Of a stretch of 29,362 nt of DNA, positions 1 to 9,471 are shown one piece after another. Position 1 is the stretch's first letter; each line of letters begins with the position of its first letter. Source of the stretch: Gracilaria caudata. Lineage: Eukaryota; Rhodophyta; Florideophyceae; Gracilariales; Gracilariaceae. The stretch is from NCBI GenBank assembly GCA_030374735.1, contig JASCIV010000239.1:1-29362 (forward strand), given 5' to 3'. The notes beneath the pieces were generated by a model, which saw only the letters and a program-made list of their open reading frames with translations, ran no database searches and was not told where the DNA came from. The position numbers were made by a program, and so were the translations under genes.

Positions 1-2
1 AG

Positions 3-2948
3 ATAACGCCGCATCATACCTCAACCATGCACACCCTCCTCGGAAGCTCTGGACGTAACATGGATAAGAATGCATTGAAGAAGATTCACCGATTCACTCA
101 TGCCACCGCTGATGAGATGAAGGCGATATTAGATCACGCAGAGAAGCTCAACGACTCCCTTGCTCATACATGCGACGATATATATAATGCATGCGATATA
201 TGTGCATCTAGTGGTCGCCCTGCCCCACGCAAGAAGGTTTCACTAAGCCACGTCAACGAAGCATTCAACGAGTCAGTTCAAGCGGACTTCATGGTTGTAT
301 ATATCTCTGGTGAGAAGTACGAGGTAATCAATATCATAGACGCAGGAACAAACTACGGAGAACGAGCTATTGTGAGCAGAAGGGACGCGTCCGAGTTGTC
401 TAACAAAATTGAAACAGAATGGATATACCATCACGGAGCCCCGAAGTACTTCAGTGCAGATCCGGAATTTACGAAGCCGGTACTCAACAAGCTTTTGGCC
501 GCACACGGGATCAAGATCGAAGACCGTCCTGCCAGATGCTCATCGAAGAATGGGAAAGTAGAGCGAAACAACGGCCTATTCAAGTCGATACTATCACGAA
601 TCTCCAAGGAGAACACGACGGCCACACCAAGAACGCTTATTGCTCGCGCATCGTTTCTGAGTAACCTGTTTCACGGCAATTCGGTGCTAAGTGCATTTCA
701 ATTGGCAAGAGGATATTCGCCATCGTTGTTAGGCATTCCAGCCACGCAAGTCCCAGAAGAACTACTTCGAGCTCATAAGCGAACCACCGCGTCACGAGCG
801 CTCCAAAAAGTCCTCAAGTCACACAATCATCACCTTCTGCCTCCTCACTGTATACAACCCGGCGCATCAATTTGGGTTTACTATAACACGTCGAAACAGA
901 ATGACCCTGTGCGATGGGTCAAAGCGACGGTTATTGAAACCACACCTTTCTACGTGCGATGTCGGAGATCCAGCAAAGGACCTCCGATGAGGGTTGCGTA
1001 TGAACACGTTAGACTTGTGCCCGAAGGCGAGCTCGCAGAGGAACTGCAAACCGGCATACTCGAAGACCTCCTTGCTGAAGAAGTCCCACCGACAGTAGCC
1101 GTTGAAGAAAGAGATGGGGAGCAGACGCAAGCTGATCAGATAATGTTTGATGTGTTTGGTCCGGAAGGCGTCACAGACGATGAGGCACCACTGACCAGTC
1201 GTACTTCTTTCTTCAGTAGCGACGCCATCGGAGATCCAATGAAGGACATCGGAAAGGAATCAGCACGAGGGCCTGACACGGATTCAGAGACGCAACTCAA
1301 GTCTGACGAGCAGCATGTATTGAATGAAATATACAAGGTGGTCGGCAATACGCAGGTGTCTCGGAAGAAGATGGATTGCGCTCCGCAATGGATAATTGAC
1401 AAAGCCGTCGACGAAGAACTGAAGAAAGCCTGGGAGGGAGCGTACGTCGAAGTTCGGGAGCATTCCGTACCCTCTAATGCGAACGTCATAGGCTCACACG
1501 TAGTGTATAAGGTCAAAAGCGAGGAGAAAAACAGGAAGCGATTGAAAGCACGTCTCTGTCCACACGGCAATAGAGACAGGGAGAAAGGGAGGATCAGAAA
1601 CGATGCAGCAAATGCACAGTTCGACATCATTCGCATTCTACTTTCTCTCTCTGCAATACTCAGATTCCGCTTAGGATGCATCGACATAAAAGGTGCATTT
1701 CTTCAAAGTGGGCCCATCACGCGCGACCTGTACGTCCGCCCTCCACACGAGTGGCGTGGGAGGAGAGGTACACTGTGGAAGCTGATCAAACTTCCATACG
1801 GCATTAGTGAAGCTGGTCGCCAGTGGGCTACAGTCATTGAGAACTGGTTGCTAAAAGAAGCTAGATTTGAACGCGTTTTCGGCGTTAGTCAGCTGTACAT
1901 CAGACGCAGAAGAGACGGGAGCATTGCAATGCTTCTTGCAAAGCTCACTGATGACCTCTTGATGTCAGGGTCGATAGAAGATATGAAAATGTTCACGGAA
2001 GAAATTGGAGCCCGATTCGCCATCAGCAAGGCGATCATTGACGAAGAGATCAAATTCAACGGGTGCACGATTCAGCAGTCAGAAGATTACGATATCATGC
2101 TATCGATGAAAGAATACGCAGAAGCAATCAAGCCCATAAATATCAGTAAGTCTCGTAAGGTCATGCTACATGACAAAGCGTTACCACATGAAGTTGCTTC
2201 GTACAGAACCATGGCAGGAGAGCTCATATGGTTGGGATGCGGAGCACTACCACAAGCTGCGTATTTCGGGTCCTTAATGCAGCAACGAATCCCAAAGCTC
2301 ACAGTTGCAGAACTGTTGGAAGCTAATCGCACATTGAATGAGCTTCGCAACCTACGCCCACTGATATCCTATCCACGTCCACGAGGTACAGTGATCGGAG
2401 CTGAGGTAGTCTCATTTTCTGATGCAGCGTTTAACGTTTCCGCGAGACAGCAATATGGACAAACTGGTTTTGTAAGTGGAATACGATTTCTGACTGCGGA
2501 AAATGGGGCAACGGCATATCACTTAATTGACTGGACAAGCGTCAAGCAGAAAAGAGTTTCATATTCTTCGTATGGCGCTGAGATCATTGCTTGCACTGAA
2601 GCCGATGATAGAGGTCTTAACATCAAAAACATGTTGAATTCGATTTCTACTGGTGACAGTTTTACTCACACTATCAACGTGGATTCCAAAGGGTTGTTCG
2701 ATACGATAACAACCTTGCATGAAGGAAAAGATTATAGGCTACGCCAAACTGTGCAGAGGATCCGAGACTCCTTCGAAGCACGAGAACTGGATGCGTTGCG
2801 GTGGATTGAAGGCAAAGTGAACATTGCAGACGCGCTTACAAAGTATAACCCAATATCACATCGACTGCTTAATCGTATCGCAGCAACAGGAAGATTGACA
2901 CTCGCGGATCATCGATCATTTGGATTAGAAAGCGCATACTGGACCTAG
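3..2948 (+). CDS. copia pol polyprotein (INT-RT-RH), 5' partial
   Basis: The frame is open to the left edge, so the Met at 27 is probably internal; residues below are counted from it. A pre-integrase zinc finger shows H21, H25, C56 and C59. The integrase core shows D87, D145 and E179, giving a D-x33-E spacing. A variable linker (about 340-450) precedes the reverse transcriptase, whose first catalytic Asp is in DIKGAFLQ (D553). The second box reads LTDDLL (640-645) instead of the usual YVDDLL. RNase H carries SFSDAAF (D799), E852, D886 and a final Asp in NIADALTK (D935). These domains copy element RNA to DNA in the particle and integrate it. There is no frameshift or stop. Family assignment is certain; whether this copy is active is not known. 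Confidence 0.93.
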   Translation: MTPHHTSTMHTLLGSSGRNMDKNALKKIHRFTHATADEMKAILDHAEKLNDSLAHTCDDIYNACDICASSGRPAPRKKVSLSHVNEAFNESVQADFMVVYISGEKYEVINIIDAGTNYGERAIVSRRDASELSNKIETEWIYHHGAPKYFSADPEFTKPVLNKLLAAHGIKIEDRPARCSSKNGKVERNNGLFKSILSRISKENTTATPRTLIARASFLSNLFHGNSVLSAFQLARGYSPSLLGIPATQVPEELLRAHKRTTASRALQKVLKSHNHHLLPPHCIQPGASIWVYYNTSKQNDPVRWVKATVIETTPFYVRCRRSSKGPPMRVAYEHVRLVPEGELAEELQTGILEDLLAEEVPPTVAVEERDGEQTQADQIMFDVFGPEGVTDDEAPLTSRTSFFSSDAIGDPMKDIGKESARGPDTDSETQLKSDEQHVLNEIYKVVGNTQVSRKKMDCAPQWIIDKAVDEELKKAWEGAYVEVREHSVPSNANVIGSHVVYKVKSEEKNRKRLKARLCPHGNRDREKGRIRNDAANAQFDIIRILLSLSAILRFRLGCIDIKGAFLQSGPITRDLYVRPPHEWRGRRGTLWKLIKLPYGISEAGRQWATVIENWLLKEARFERVFGVSQLYIRRRRDGSIAMLLAKLTDDLLMSGSIEDMKMFTEEIGARFAISKAIIDEEIKFNGCTIQQSEDYDIMLSMKEYAEAIKPINISKSRKVMLHDKALPHEVASYRTMAGELIWLGCGALPQAAYFGSLMQQRIPKLTVAELLEANRTLNELRNLRPLISYPRPRGTVIGAEVVSFSDAAFNVSARQQYGQTGFVSGIRFLTAENGATAYHLIDWTSVKQKRVSYSSYGAEIIACTEADDRGLNIKNMLNSISTGDSFTHTINVDSKGLFDTITTLHEGKDYRLRQTVQRIRDSFEARELDALRWIEGKVNIADALTKYNPISHRLLNRIAATGRLTLADHRSFGLESAYWT

Positions 2949-2970
2949 AAGTTGCAACAAAGACTTGATG

Positions 2971-2992
2971 CAACTGGGGGTATGTAGAATGC
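2971..2992 (+). other. candidate polypurine tract and 3' LTR start
   Basis: AACTGGGGGTA directly precedes TGTAGAATGC, 34 bp after the pol stop codon. Copia LTRs open with TG, and plus-strand DNA synthesis is primed from a purine tract just upstream. The position fits, but no second LTR is in the window to confirm it. Confidence 0.5.
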
Positions 2993-4578
2993 AAAAACAA
3001 GTTAGATCGAAATTGAGAGAGCAATTAAGTTTTGAAGGTCAGTAGCGACCTATTGCAATTGTCAGCACTCCGACGTGAGTGATCATCCCAAGCGAAAGGG
3101 CATGAGCGCGACGGTACATAGGTCCAGCCTTGGGCCGAGTAAACCAGATGGCGGCGAAGTGTGCAGCACGTGAAGCCAGGCATTGTGCCGAATTCGTTCC
3201 TTTGTGTTGTTGGCTCTGTAGCTACCGCCCTACGTCAACATGACAGACGACAGCACACGAACTGTCACAACTGTACAAAACTTTTATACCGCAGCGGTGT
3301 AAACTTCACTTTCTGACTTTCCGTCGAAATTTGAATGAATGGAGAACACAAAACATCCCATTTTGGGCACACGTGCCTATTTGATTTGACGCCGCCATCG
3401 TCTGGAACGACGCTCTCTCTGAAGTTCAGGCTGAACGAACTGTGGTTTGCCCGATCGTTCCTTTGCTACTTCGTTTGCTGGTTCGGTCGCTTGTTCGTTC
3501 GAATGACGACTGTCGTACGAAGGTACACAAGACAGTTGTATGCGATCGGTATCAAAACTCTCCATATTTACGGCAACAGCCCTTACCACTATCTACAAAG
3601 GTACACAAGTTAAGATACTTCCTTTGTGTTTCGATCCATGCTTATTTTCGCTCTTCTCGCCCAAAGGCGTATGATGAACCCCAGATGTCACACTTGATGA
3701 AGGAAGGGAACCGATCTGGGTACTCCCAGTTGCGATCCAAAACGGTGGTTCCAACCTAGACCTACAGCACTCAGAAGTGCTTTCGACTTGTGGGCTGTCG
3801 AAATGAGACCAATTTCGATACACGGCGTTGCGCTGATGAAATGAAGCTCGAGATATACAAAGCCCCCTCCCAGAGCTCATCACATTTCAGGAGTTTCACC
3901 TGACTGAACACGAGCAGAAATGGCCCGATTAGCGGTTTCCTAAGATGCATGCGTGCAGAACCGTTTTCTGTATATCGCACCTATCCCGCATGTCAGCCGC
4001 ATCACTTCTGAAGACGTGAATGGGATTTCACGCCGGAATCAACTCTGCGCGCAGCCAAATAACCCGTCTCAAATGACAGCAACTCTTTCCAATGCTGGCG
4101 CAGCTTCGTGAGTCCAACTCACTTTACCATCTAAACTCTACTCCACACGTGACTGTTCCACCAAAATATGCAGCGACATCGCTATCTAATGAAGTAACAA
4201 GTCAAATGACCATCACCTTCTCGGTATCTCGTGTTGGCTACACGAGCCCCCGAACCATATGTGGGAAAAGCCCAATTATAAGTTAAGCTAGGAATCTATT
4301 GTACGATTAGGAATAAGCTTAACCTTGCCTGCATAGCATCACAGAGCTCCACCATGCATTCCAAGACGCAAGAACACCAAAACATGTATGTACTCGCGTA
4401 TGAGGAGAAACAAGCGCCAAATGCCTGCTGCCCACACTCTGGTCTCCTAATGACTCAAGAGCTAGTCATTCTTTGAAAAAGAGCTTCTTTTCCATTCCGT
4501 GAAAGAATCAGATTGTGCTCTTAAGCGCCTTCCCCTTCATTTCAACAAGCTACTGGAACAGAGCACAAATCCACATCT
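2993..4578. other. gene-free stretch, probable LTR then intergenic
   Basis: No credible gene is seen. The first few hundred bases are probably 3' LTR: they hold two small hairpins (3011-3026 and 3036-3051) and a TATA-like TTTTATACC near 3281. A 12-bp direct repeat AAGGTACACAAG occurs at 3520 and again at 3598. Short open frames on both strands near 3335-3760 overlap each other and have no recognisable protein features. The rest is the 3' flank of the minus-strand gene ending at 4579. Confidence 0.4.
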
Positions 4579-7500
4579 TCACCCACGCCCTGCACCTGAG
4601 CCGCCGCGTTTCTTTCTGATTTCCTCCATCACCTTACGCAACTGCAACTCATACTGTGCCTGATAAGCTTCCTGATATTGCCTCTCGTGGTCTCCAAAAC
4701 TGCCTTGTGCATTTTGAACCCCATTTCGATCAGCATCAGTTGCTCTTGGCCGTGTCTGGTGGCTTTGAGCTGTATTGAGGCCATTACTTTGCGCGACTGC
4801 CAACGGTAGATAATTTAGGCGGTCCCATTGCCATGTTGGGACTCCTCTCACTGCAGAAGTCGGCAAAGCTTGGGGTTGACTTCTTACAAGTTGGACCTCA
4901 GCTGTTGTACGCCGGGTTGGAGCAGATCTAGATGCTTCACTAGTCATCCTCCTTGGGTTCCTAAGAGCCTGCTGAGATGGCTGTTTCTCTGGTTTGTCCC
5001 ACTTGTCCGACCCATCATCTTCGATAATTGGATTTAGGTTTGCATTTGAATCGGGCATTGTCAAGGCGTTAGAGGGATTTGAAAGCTTGTTGCTTTTCAA
5101 CGAAGGCGTTCTGTTTCCGGAGATCGAGGGATTTGTTGCCTTTACTGCTTGTCGATTCTGTGGACCAAGCGAACCAGTTTGAGTGGCCGGAGCAATCAGC
5201 TTTGACTCTTGCCTCATTGTGTTGGCTTCTGAGGAATGCGAAGGCATAGGGGTACCAGGAGTTCCGTTTCCTGTCCCACTGCTCCTCATGGCATCGATAT
5301 TTGCAGATTTTCCTCTCTCCGTTGCTTGCACGCGTTGGTCATAGCGCTCTCTCACAGCATAGGATTGATTTCCAAATTGGCGTCCAACTTGATGATCCGC
5401 GACTCTTTGACCGTTTTGTGGTGTCTGACTATGTGCTGGTCTCGGCATGACTAGCTGCTGCCTCTGTTGAATTTGTCGTCGAAGCATCTGCTGTTGCTGA
5501 AGGCTTTGCATACGAACCTGACGTTGCCACTCTTGGTATGCCTGTATTTGTAGAAGCTGAGGATTTGGCGAGGAGGTAACAAGGCCCCGTTGCAGCATGA
5601 GCTGGTAGGCTTGAATTTCTTCTGTGCTTGGTAATCGTTGGGAACCTCCCTGTAATAAGTACCTTTGACCCGGGGGTACTTGAGCTATCGTGTGTGATTG
5701 CTGATGTGTTGGTACGGACTGTATTTGCTGTTGTTGCTGTGTTGGGTAGTACACAGGCTGTTGGTATTGTGCATGCACTTGATATGACCCCGCTTCATTT
5801 GAACTCACTGCCGTCAGATGATTATGCGGCATTGTAACGTTTTGCTGATATGCAATGGATCGCATCGCACAAAGAACACTGGGATCAGTTGTTGCTTGGG
5901 CTTGGTCCCCATCAATTCTTTGAGTGGTGTTGGATAAATTGTTCCGAGTCATGTGATTCGCATCACGACCAACAACCTGTTTCATTGCGGGAATTGGACG
6001 GACTTGCTGGTATGATTGCGCTCTTTTGGCGGAAATGTCCGCTGCAAGTGGGCCAGTTGTTGTTGACTTTCCCGTCCTCGCCTCAGAAAGCTCGGCTCGT
6101 ATCCTTTGTTGTTCCCTTTGCTTCAACAAAAGATTGGCCTCCTTCGGCGTTTGATTCAAACCATTCAACTTTCTCGACTGCGCATCATTTCTACCAGCTT
6201 GTTGACGAGACCCGAACTGTGATGAGGAAACTTCAGGATCTACATTAACGGCTTCTACGGGATGAATCGTTTCCTTTATACCCGACAAATCTCCGGATCG
6301 GTGGCCTATGTCTGGTGGACGGGGAGTGTACTTTCTTTGTTCTACATGTATATTGTTCCCATAAGCAGCTTTCTTTGGTAATGAGGTTGTCTTATTTGGG
6401 ATGACCTGGGCCTGCTGCTGTTTCATGAGATAGTCGAAGAACAATGTCTCTGACGAGCCTTGTCGAAAGCCCTCAGTGATTTCAAAGTTTGTCCAATGAC
6501 GCCCCCCGGGTTCGAGGTGCTCTTGGGGGATACGAGGAAGCGCTTGGAGGATACTTCTATGGTTCTTGTGGTGAAGTCCTTCCCTCGCTAAGTTCCTCAT
6601 CAATTCTACGTCAACTACAAAATCCCGGACGAGCCTAGCCTTCCTTCCCAAAGGAAAGACGAGACATTGCTTTTCCACAAGATGTGCCTTGTTAGAGTCA
6701 TGAATACTCTTCTTCGTTCGACGGGCATTCCATTTCCGAGCGTATTCCGTATCAGTGTCGTCATCAGAATCAGTTATGATTGGTGTCAATGATGCGAAAT
6801 CAGATTCCAAAGCTCTTTCTCGCACGTACTGTTTTGGACAAACAACCTTTGGAATGAATCCCTGTTCGTCGTCGTCATCTGTGCTGTCGTCGATCACCGT
6901 GATATTTTGCTTCTCCGCTTCCAGAGATTCTTGTTGTCTTCTACTTTCCTCTTCTTTTTGACGGGCAGCCTTCTCCATATATTCATATGCCATCTCGTCA
7001 TTCAGATTCTCTCGTATTTCTTTCGAACGACGAGGACGCTCCATTCGCACTTCTTGTACGTCATCGTCTTCTTCTTCAGAATACGCATATCTAAGCATAC
7101 GGCGTTTGCGTTGCGGTCGCACACGGTCAACATCCTGTGGATGGGAAACTCCGCGCGAAAGGTCGTTCGATTCATGAGATTCATGACCTCGACGCGGTCT
7201 TCCCGGAGGGTTTCTGAAACTACGTCCTGTTTGGTCCGATTCCTCAATATATCGCAGAGAACGAGCTCTTTTCCTCGGCACGTGGGGTTCCTCGTGATTC
7301 ACGTTGACATGTTCCTGGGAGGTCTGCGCAGCGATTCTTGCTTGGAAGCGTATGCGATTCACGTGGCGCACGAGTATCTCGGCAAGATCATTGGCAAGAC
7401 GATTCAGATTGGACTTTTCTATAGTACCGCGGTACAAACTCGGTCCCGAGCGTTCTAGCTCACCGAGTGCAGTTTGCATTCCCGGAAGCTTTTCCAACAC

Positions 7501-7602
7501 CGGGTCGCACGGCTTCCTTGTCCCTGCGTTTTCACGAGAGATCTTAAGAAACTGCCGGCTGCGGAAGGCCTGAGGATCACATCCGGAAGGGTGTCGCTGC
7601 AT
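4579..7602 (-). CDS. large Gln-rich, probably nuclear protein with SUMO-interaction-like motifs
   Basis: Intron-free frame of 1007 aa from the first ATG at 7602; the frame is open a little further upstream but without an ATG. I do not recognise the family. A helical N-terminal segment (about 40-95) is followed by basic clusters such as PRKRAR and PQRKRR that look like nuclear localisation signals. Two hydrophobic-acidic patches follow, ITVIDDSTDDDDE (from about 234) and PIITDSDDDTD (from about 274), both typical of SUMO-interacting motifs. A denser, possibly globular block spans about 310-395 (PLGRKARLVRDF through TLFFDYLM). The second half is low-complexity, rich in Gln with runs such as QQQQQ, plus Asn, Ser and Pro. 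It ends in a charged helix and a Gly-rich tail. A transcriptional or chromatin cofactor is plausible by composition only. Confidence 0.8.
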   Translation of the reverse strand: MQRHPSGCDPQAFRSRQFLKISRENAGTRKPCDPVLEKLPGMQTALGELERSGPSLYRGTIEKSNLNRLANDLAEILVRHVNRIRFQARIAAQTSQEHVNVNHEEPHVPRKRARSLRYIEESDQTGRSFRNPPGRPRRGHESHESNDLSRGVSHPQDVDRVRPQRKRRMLRYAYSEEEDDDVQEVRMERPRRSKEIRENLNDEMAYEYMEKAARQKEEESRRQQESLEAEKQNITVIDDSTDDDDEQGFIPKVVCPKQYVRERALESDFASLTPIITDSDDDTDTEYARKWNARRTKKSIHDSNKAHLVEKQCLVFPLGRKARLVRDFVVDVELMRNLAREGLHHKNHRSILQALPRIPQEHLEPGGRHWTNFEITEGFRQGSSETLFFDYLMKQQQAQVIPNKTTSLPKKAAYGNNIHVEQRKYTPRPPDIGHRSGDLSGIKETIHPVEAVNVDPEVSSSQFGSRQQAGRNDAQSRKLNGLNQTPKEANLLLKQREQQRIRAELSEARTGKSTTTGPLAADISAKRAQSYQQVRPIPAMKQVVGRDANHMTRNNLSNTTQRIDGDQAQATTDPSVLCAMRSIAYQQNVTMPHNHLTAVSSNEAGSYQVHAQYQQPVYYPTQQQQQIQSVPTHQQSHTIAQVPPGQRYLLQGGSQRLPSTEEIQAYQLMLQRGLVTSSPNPQLLQIQAYQEWQRQVRMQSLQQQQMLRRQIQQRQQLVMPRPAHSQTPQNGQRVADHQVGRQFGNQSYAVRERYDQRVQATERGKSANIDAMRSSGTGNGTPGTPMPSHSSEANTMRQESKLIAPATQTGSLGPQNRQAVKATNPSISGNRTPSLKSNKLSNPSNALTMPDSNANLNPIIEDDGSDKWDKPEKQPSQQALRNPRRMTSEASRSAPTRRTTAEVQLVRSQPQALPTSAVRGVPTWQWDRLNYLPLAVAQSNGLNTAQSHQTRPRATDADRNGVQNAQGSFGDHERQYQEAYQAQYELQLRKVMEEIRKKRGGSGAGRG

Positions 7603-9471
7603 CGTAATCCGAAAACGGACAGGCAAAGAGGGTTTTTGGATTGATTAAGAGAGCGAAAGGTGGTGAAGACTTGTGCTGTAGGAGGCGGACTCGGGGAAGC
7701 ACAACGTTGGCGGACAAGACAGCGGAGTCGTAGAGGCGTGGAACGCTTGCGGTTGAGGAAGCCTTTGAGCCCGCGAGGAGCTTTGGAACGAAAGGCGAAA
7801 GCAAGGTGACCCCGCACGTGTGACATGGTCACGTGGGACTGGCATCACTCGCGTGATGCATGCTTGCCCGGCGATTTGCATTCTGAGCACCGGGCGCGCC
7901 ACAGCTCATCAAGTGCGATTTTAGAGTTCCAGTTGGCAAATTGCTTTTCGTTGAGGTAAGAGGGCTTCCCTTCGTACATTACAACCTTCTCTGGTATCCT
8001 CAGCACAGCGCTCTTTTTCTTTCTGCTTTTCGTGTCACTCGCTGGGCCAGTCTAGAGCTTGGCCTTGACTAAGGCTTTGTCGAAGTTGGCGACATGTGAA
8101 ATCTTACAACAGCGAATGACACATGCGGCCTCATCAACAAAGGGGAGAAATCTTGGAGTCATGGAAACGCGATGTCGAGGAATTTTATAAGAAATTGGGC
8201 TTCTGAGTTGGGTTTTATCGCTGAGGAGCTCAAAAACATGGAGCTTACAAGATTAAGATGACTGCGAGGCGCGCTACGGCGGTTTTCCCGTGTACATCGA
8301 AGACGCGATGAGTGTAAATGAAAGTGCTGGGGCTTAGTCTTGGAGGGGTAGATGAGATGCAAAACCCGCTGGTGCCCTTCATGTTTGCTGAGAAGTGCGA
8401 CAGACAGTTCTGCTTCGCGCTGTAGATGGTATGGAAAGAGTACATGGAGAGTTTTCGTGGGCAAGTAGCTACGAAAGTGTCGATGTTGGAGTTGCATGCG
8501 TTTACTGTGTATTGATCGACAATAGTTTACGATATGTTTTGATGACGACATACGGTTCTTTAGCTTATCTGGCTTCATTTCCGCTTCTGGCGCTGAACTG
8601 CTTTGCGCACTCGTCACCTTACAACGTCACACCTATTCCGTGTACATTCGCCACACGTCTCGCCCTGTAGTTTACTATCATCGTCGCTGTTGCCTCCGAC
8701 AAGTCCTAATCCGAGGAGGGCAGCCCCGATTCTCACCGCTTTTCCGCGTATCCTATACGTCTGCACGATATGCATCTGCTCATGACTGTTCATAATACGG
8801 CAGCGCACTAACCGAAACAAACAATGAGAGCCCACGTTATACAAGGACCGGCGTTACCAACTGCAACAAGCAACCATTAGAACAAGAACAAAAGCTCTTC
8901 TTTTTGTATACCCACAGCATCGGGTTCCCTTATTCCTCAAGCCCTCTTAACATGCGTAGTGAAGGTCCGCAGCGTGCATTCTGGGAACAACAGACAATGT
9001 AACCGTGCAAAACTTGAACGCTTCCCCCGGGCTTGCCCGGGCCGCTTATCTACGCAAGAAAGATATTCAACGTCCGATACACTGAATATGTACATTCTTG
9101 TAAAGCAACTGGTGAAGAAAGTAAGACTGCGAATCAAATGTGAAACGCAATCTGTGGCTGTGGGCAATGCGATTAGGTGGAATATGGGGCCTTGCGTCTT
9201 TCTGTGTCCTGACGAACCGAGCACTTCTCTCCGGACACTGCTTCCGCGGCGTAGTATACGACATGGTCAACACACTGCGTACGCGGGACCAAGTCACCAT
9301 TCTGTTTTCTGTTAATAGATGACATTCTTTACCACGAGATAAAGGATCAACTGGCCTCTCTTCAGCGGACAGACCTACCTACCTAATTGTTTGTTGACAG
9401 ATTGCTTGATCTATGGCGTTCTAATCGTTCGCACGCTAGATATATGAATGGCTTTCCCATCCGATGTCGTT
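7603..9471. other. gene-free stretch upstream of the Gln-rich gene
   Basis: No convincing gene is seen in 1.9 kb. Overlapping open frames between 7645-7902 and 8159-8670 either lack an ATG start or have no protein-like features. The proximal part (7603 to about 7900) should hold the promoter and 5' UTR of the Gln-rich gene. It contains two CACGTG boxes at 7815 and 7830. A perfect CCCGGGC-TT-GCCCGGG hairpin lies at 9026-9041. The region near 9472 is the 3' flank of the next minus-strand gene. Confidence 0.4.
7815..7835. promoter_or_regulatory. paired CACGTG (E-box/G-box) sites
   Basis: Two palindromic CACGTG hexamers at 7815-7820 and 7830-7835 are 15 bp apart. Between them lies a GTGAC-ATG-GTCAC dyad (7819-7831). 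They lie 213-233 bp upstream of the ATG at 7602. CACGTG is the core recognised by bHLH and plant-type bZIP factors. Regulatory function is inferred from position and symmetry only. Confidence 0.4.

Larger units (their letters stand above)
1..2992 (+). mobile_element. Ty1/copia LTR retrotransposon, right-hand part
   Basis: The window opens inside a copia-type retrotransposon. The domain order integrase, then reverse transcriptase, then RNase H is diagnostic of Ty1/copia, because Ty3/gypsy elements place integrase last. Gag, protease and the 5' LTR lie left of the window. After the pol stop at 2948 there is a short purine-rich stretch (about 2973-2980) followed by TGTAGAATGC at 2983. This is the usual arrangement of a polypurine tract directly before the TG that opens a 3' LTR. 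The right end of the LTR cannot be fixed without the 5' copy, so the boundary given here is a minimum. The uninterrupted reading frame suggests a young or recently active copy. Confidence 0.85.

Noticed and set aside
1136..1687. 183 aa minus-strand frame inside the copia pol
   Set aside because: Lies wholly antisense to a certain pol gene, Ser/Cys-rich and without motifs.
3520..3609. 12-bp direct repeat AAGGTACACAAG (two copies, 78 bp apart)
   Set aside because: Only two copies and no further structure; could be chance or an old insertion footprint, not enough for a finding.
3335..3759. Short plus-strand frames after the retrotransposon
   Set aside because: They overlap each other and antisense frames, with no protein features; probably LTR or flank DNA.
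8159..8670. Open frames of 90-150 aa on both strands
   Set aside because: The 152 aa minus frame has no ATG at its start and neither frame shows a motif or a coherent fold.
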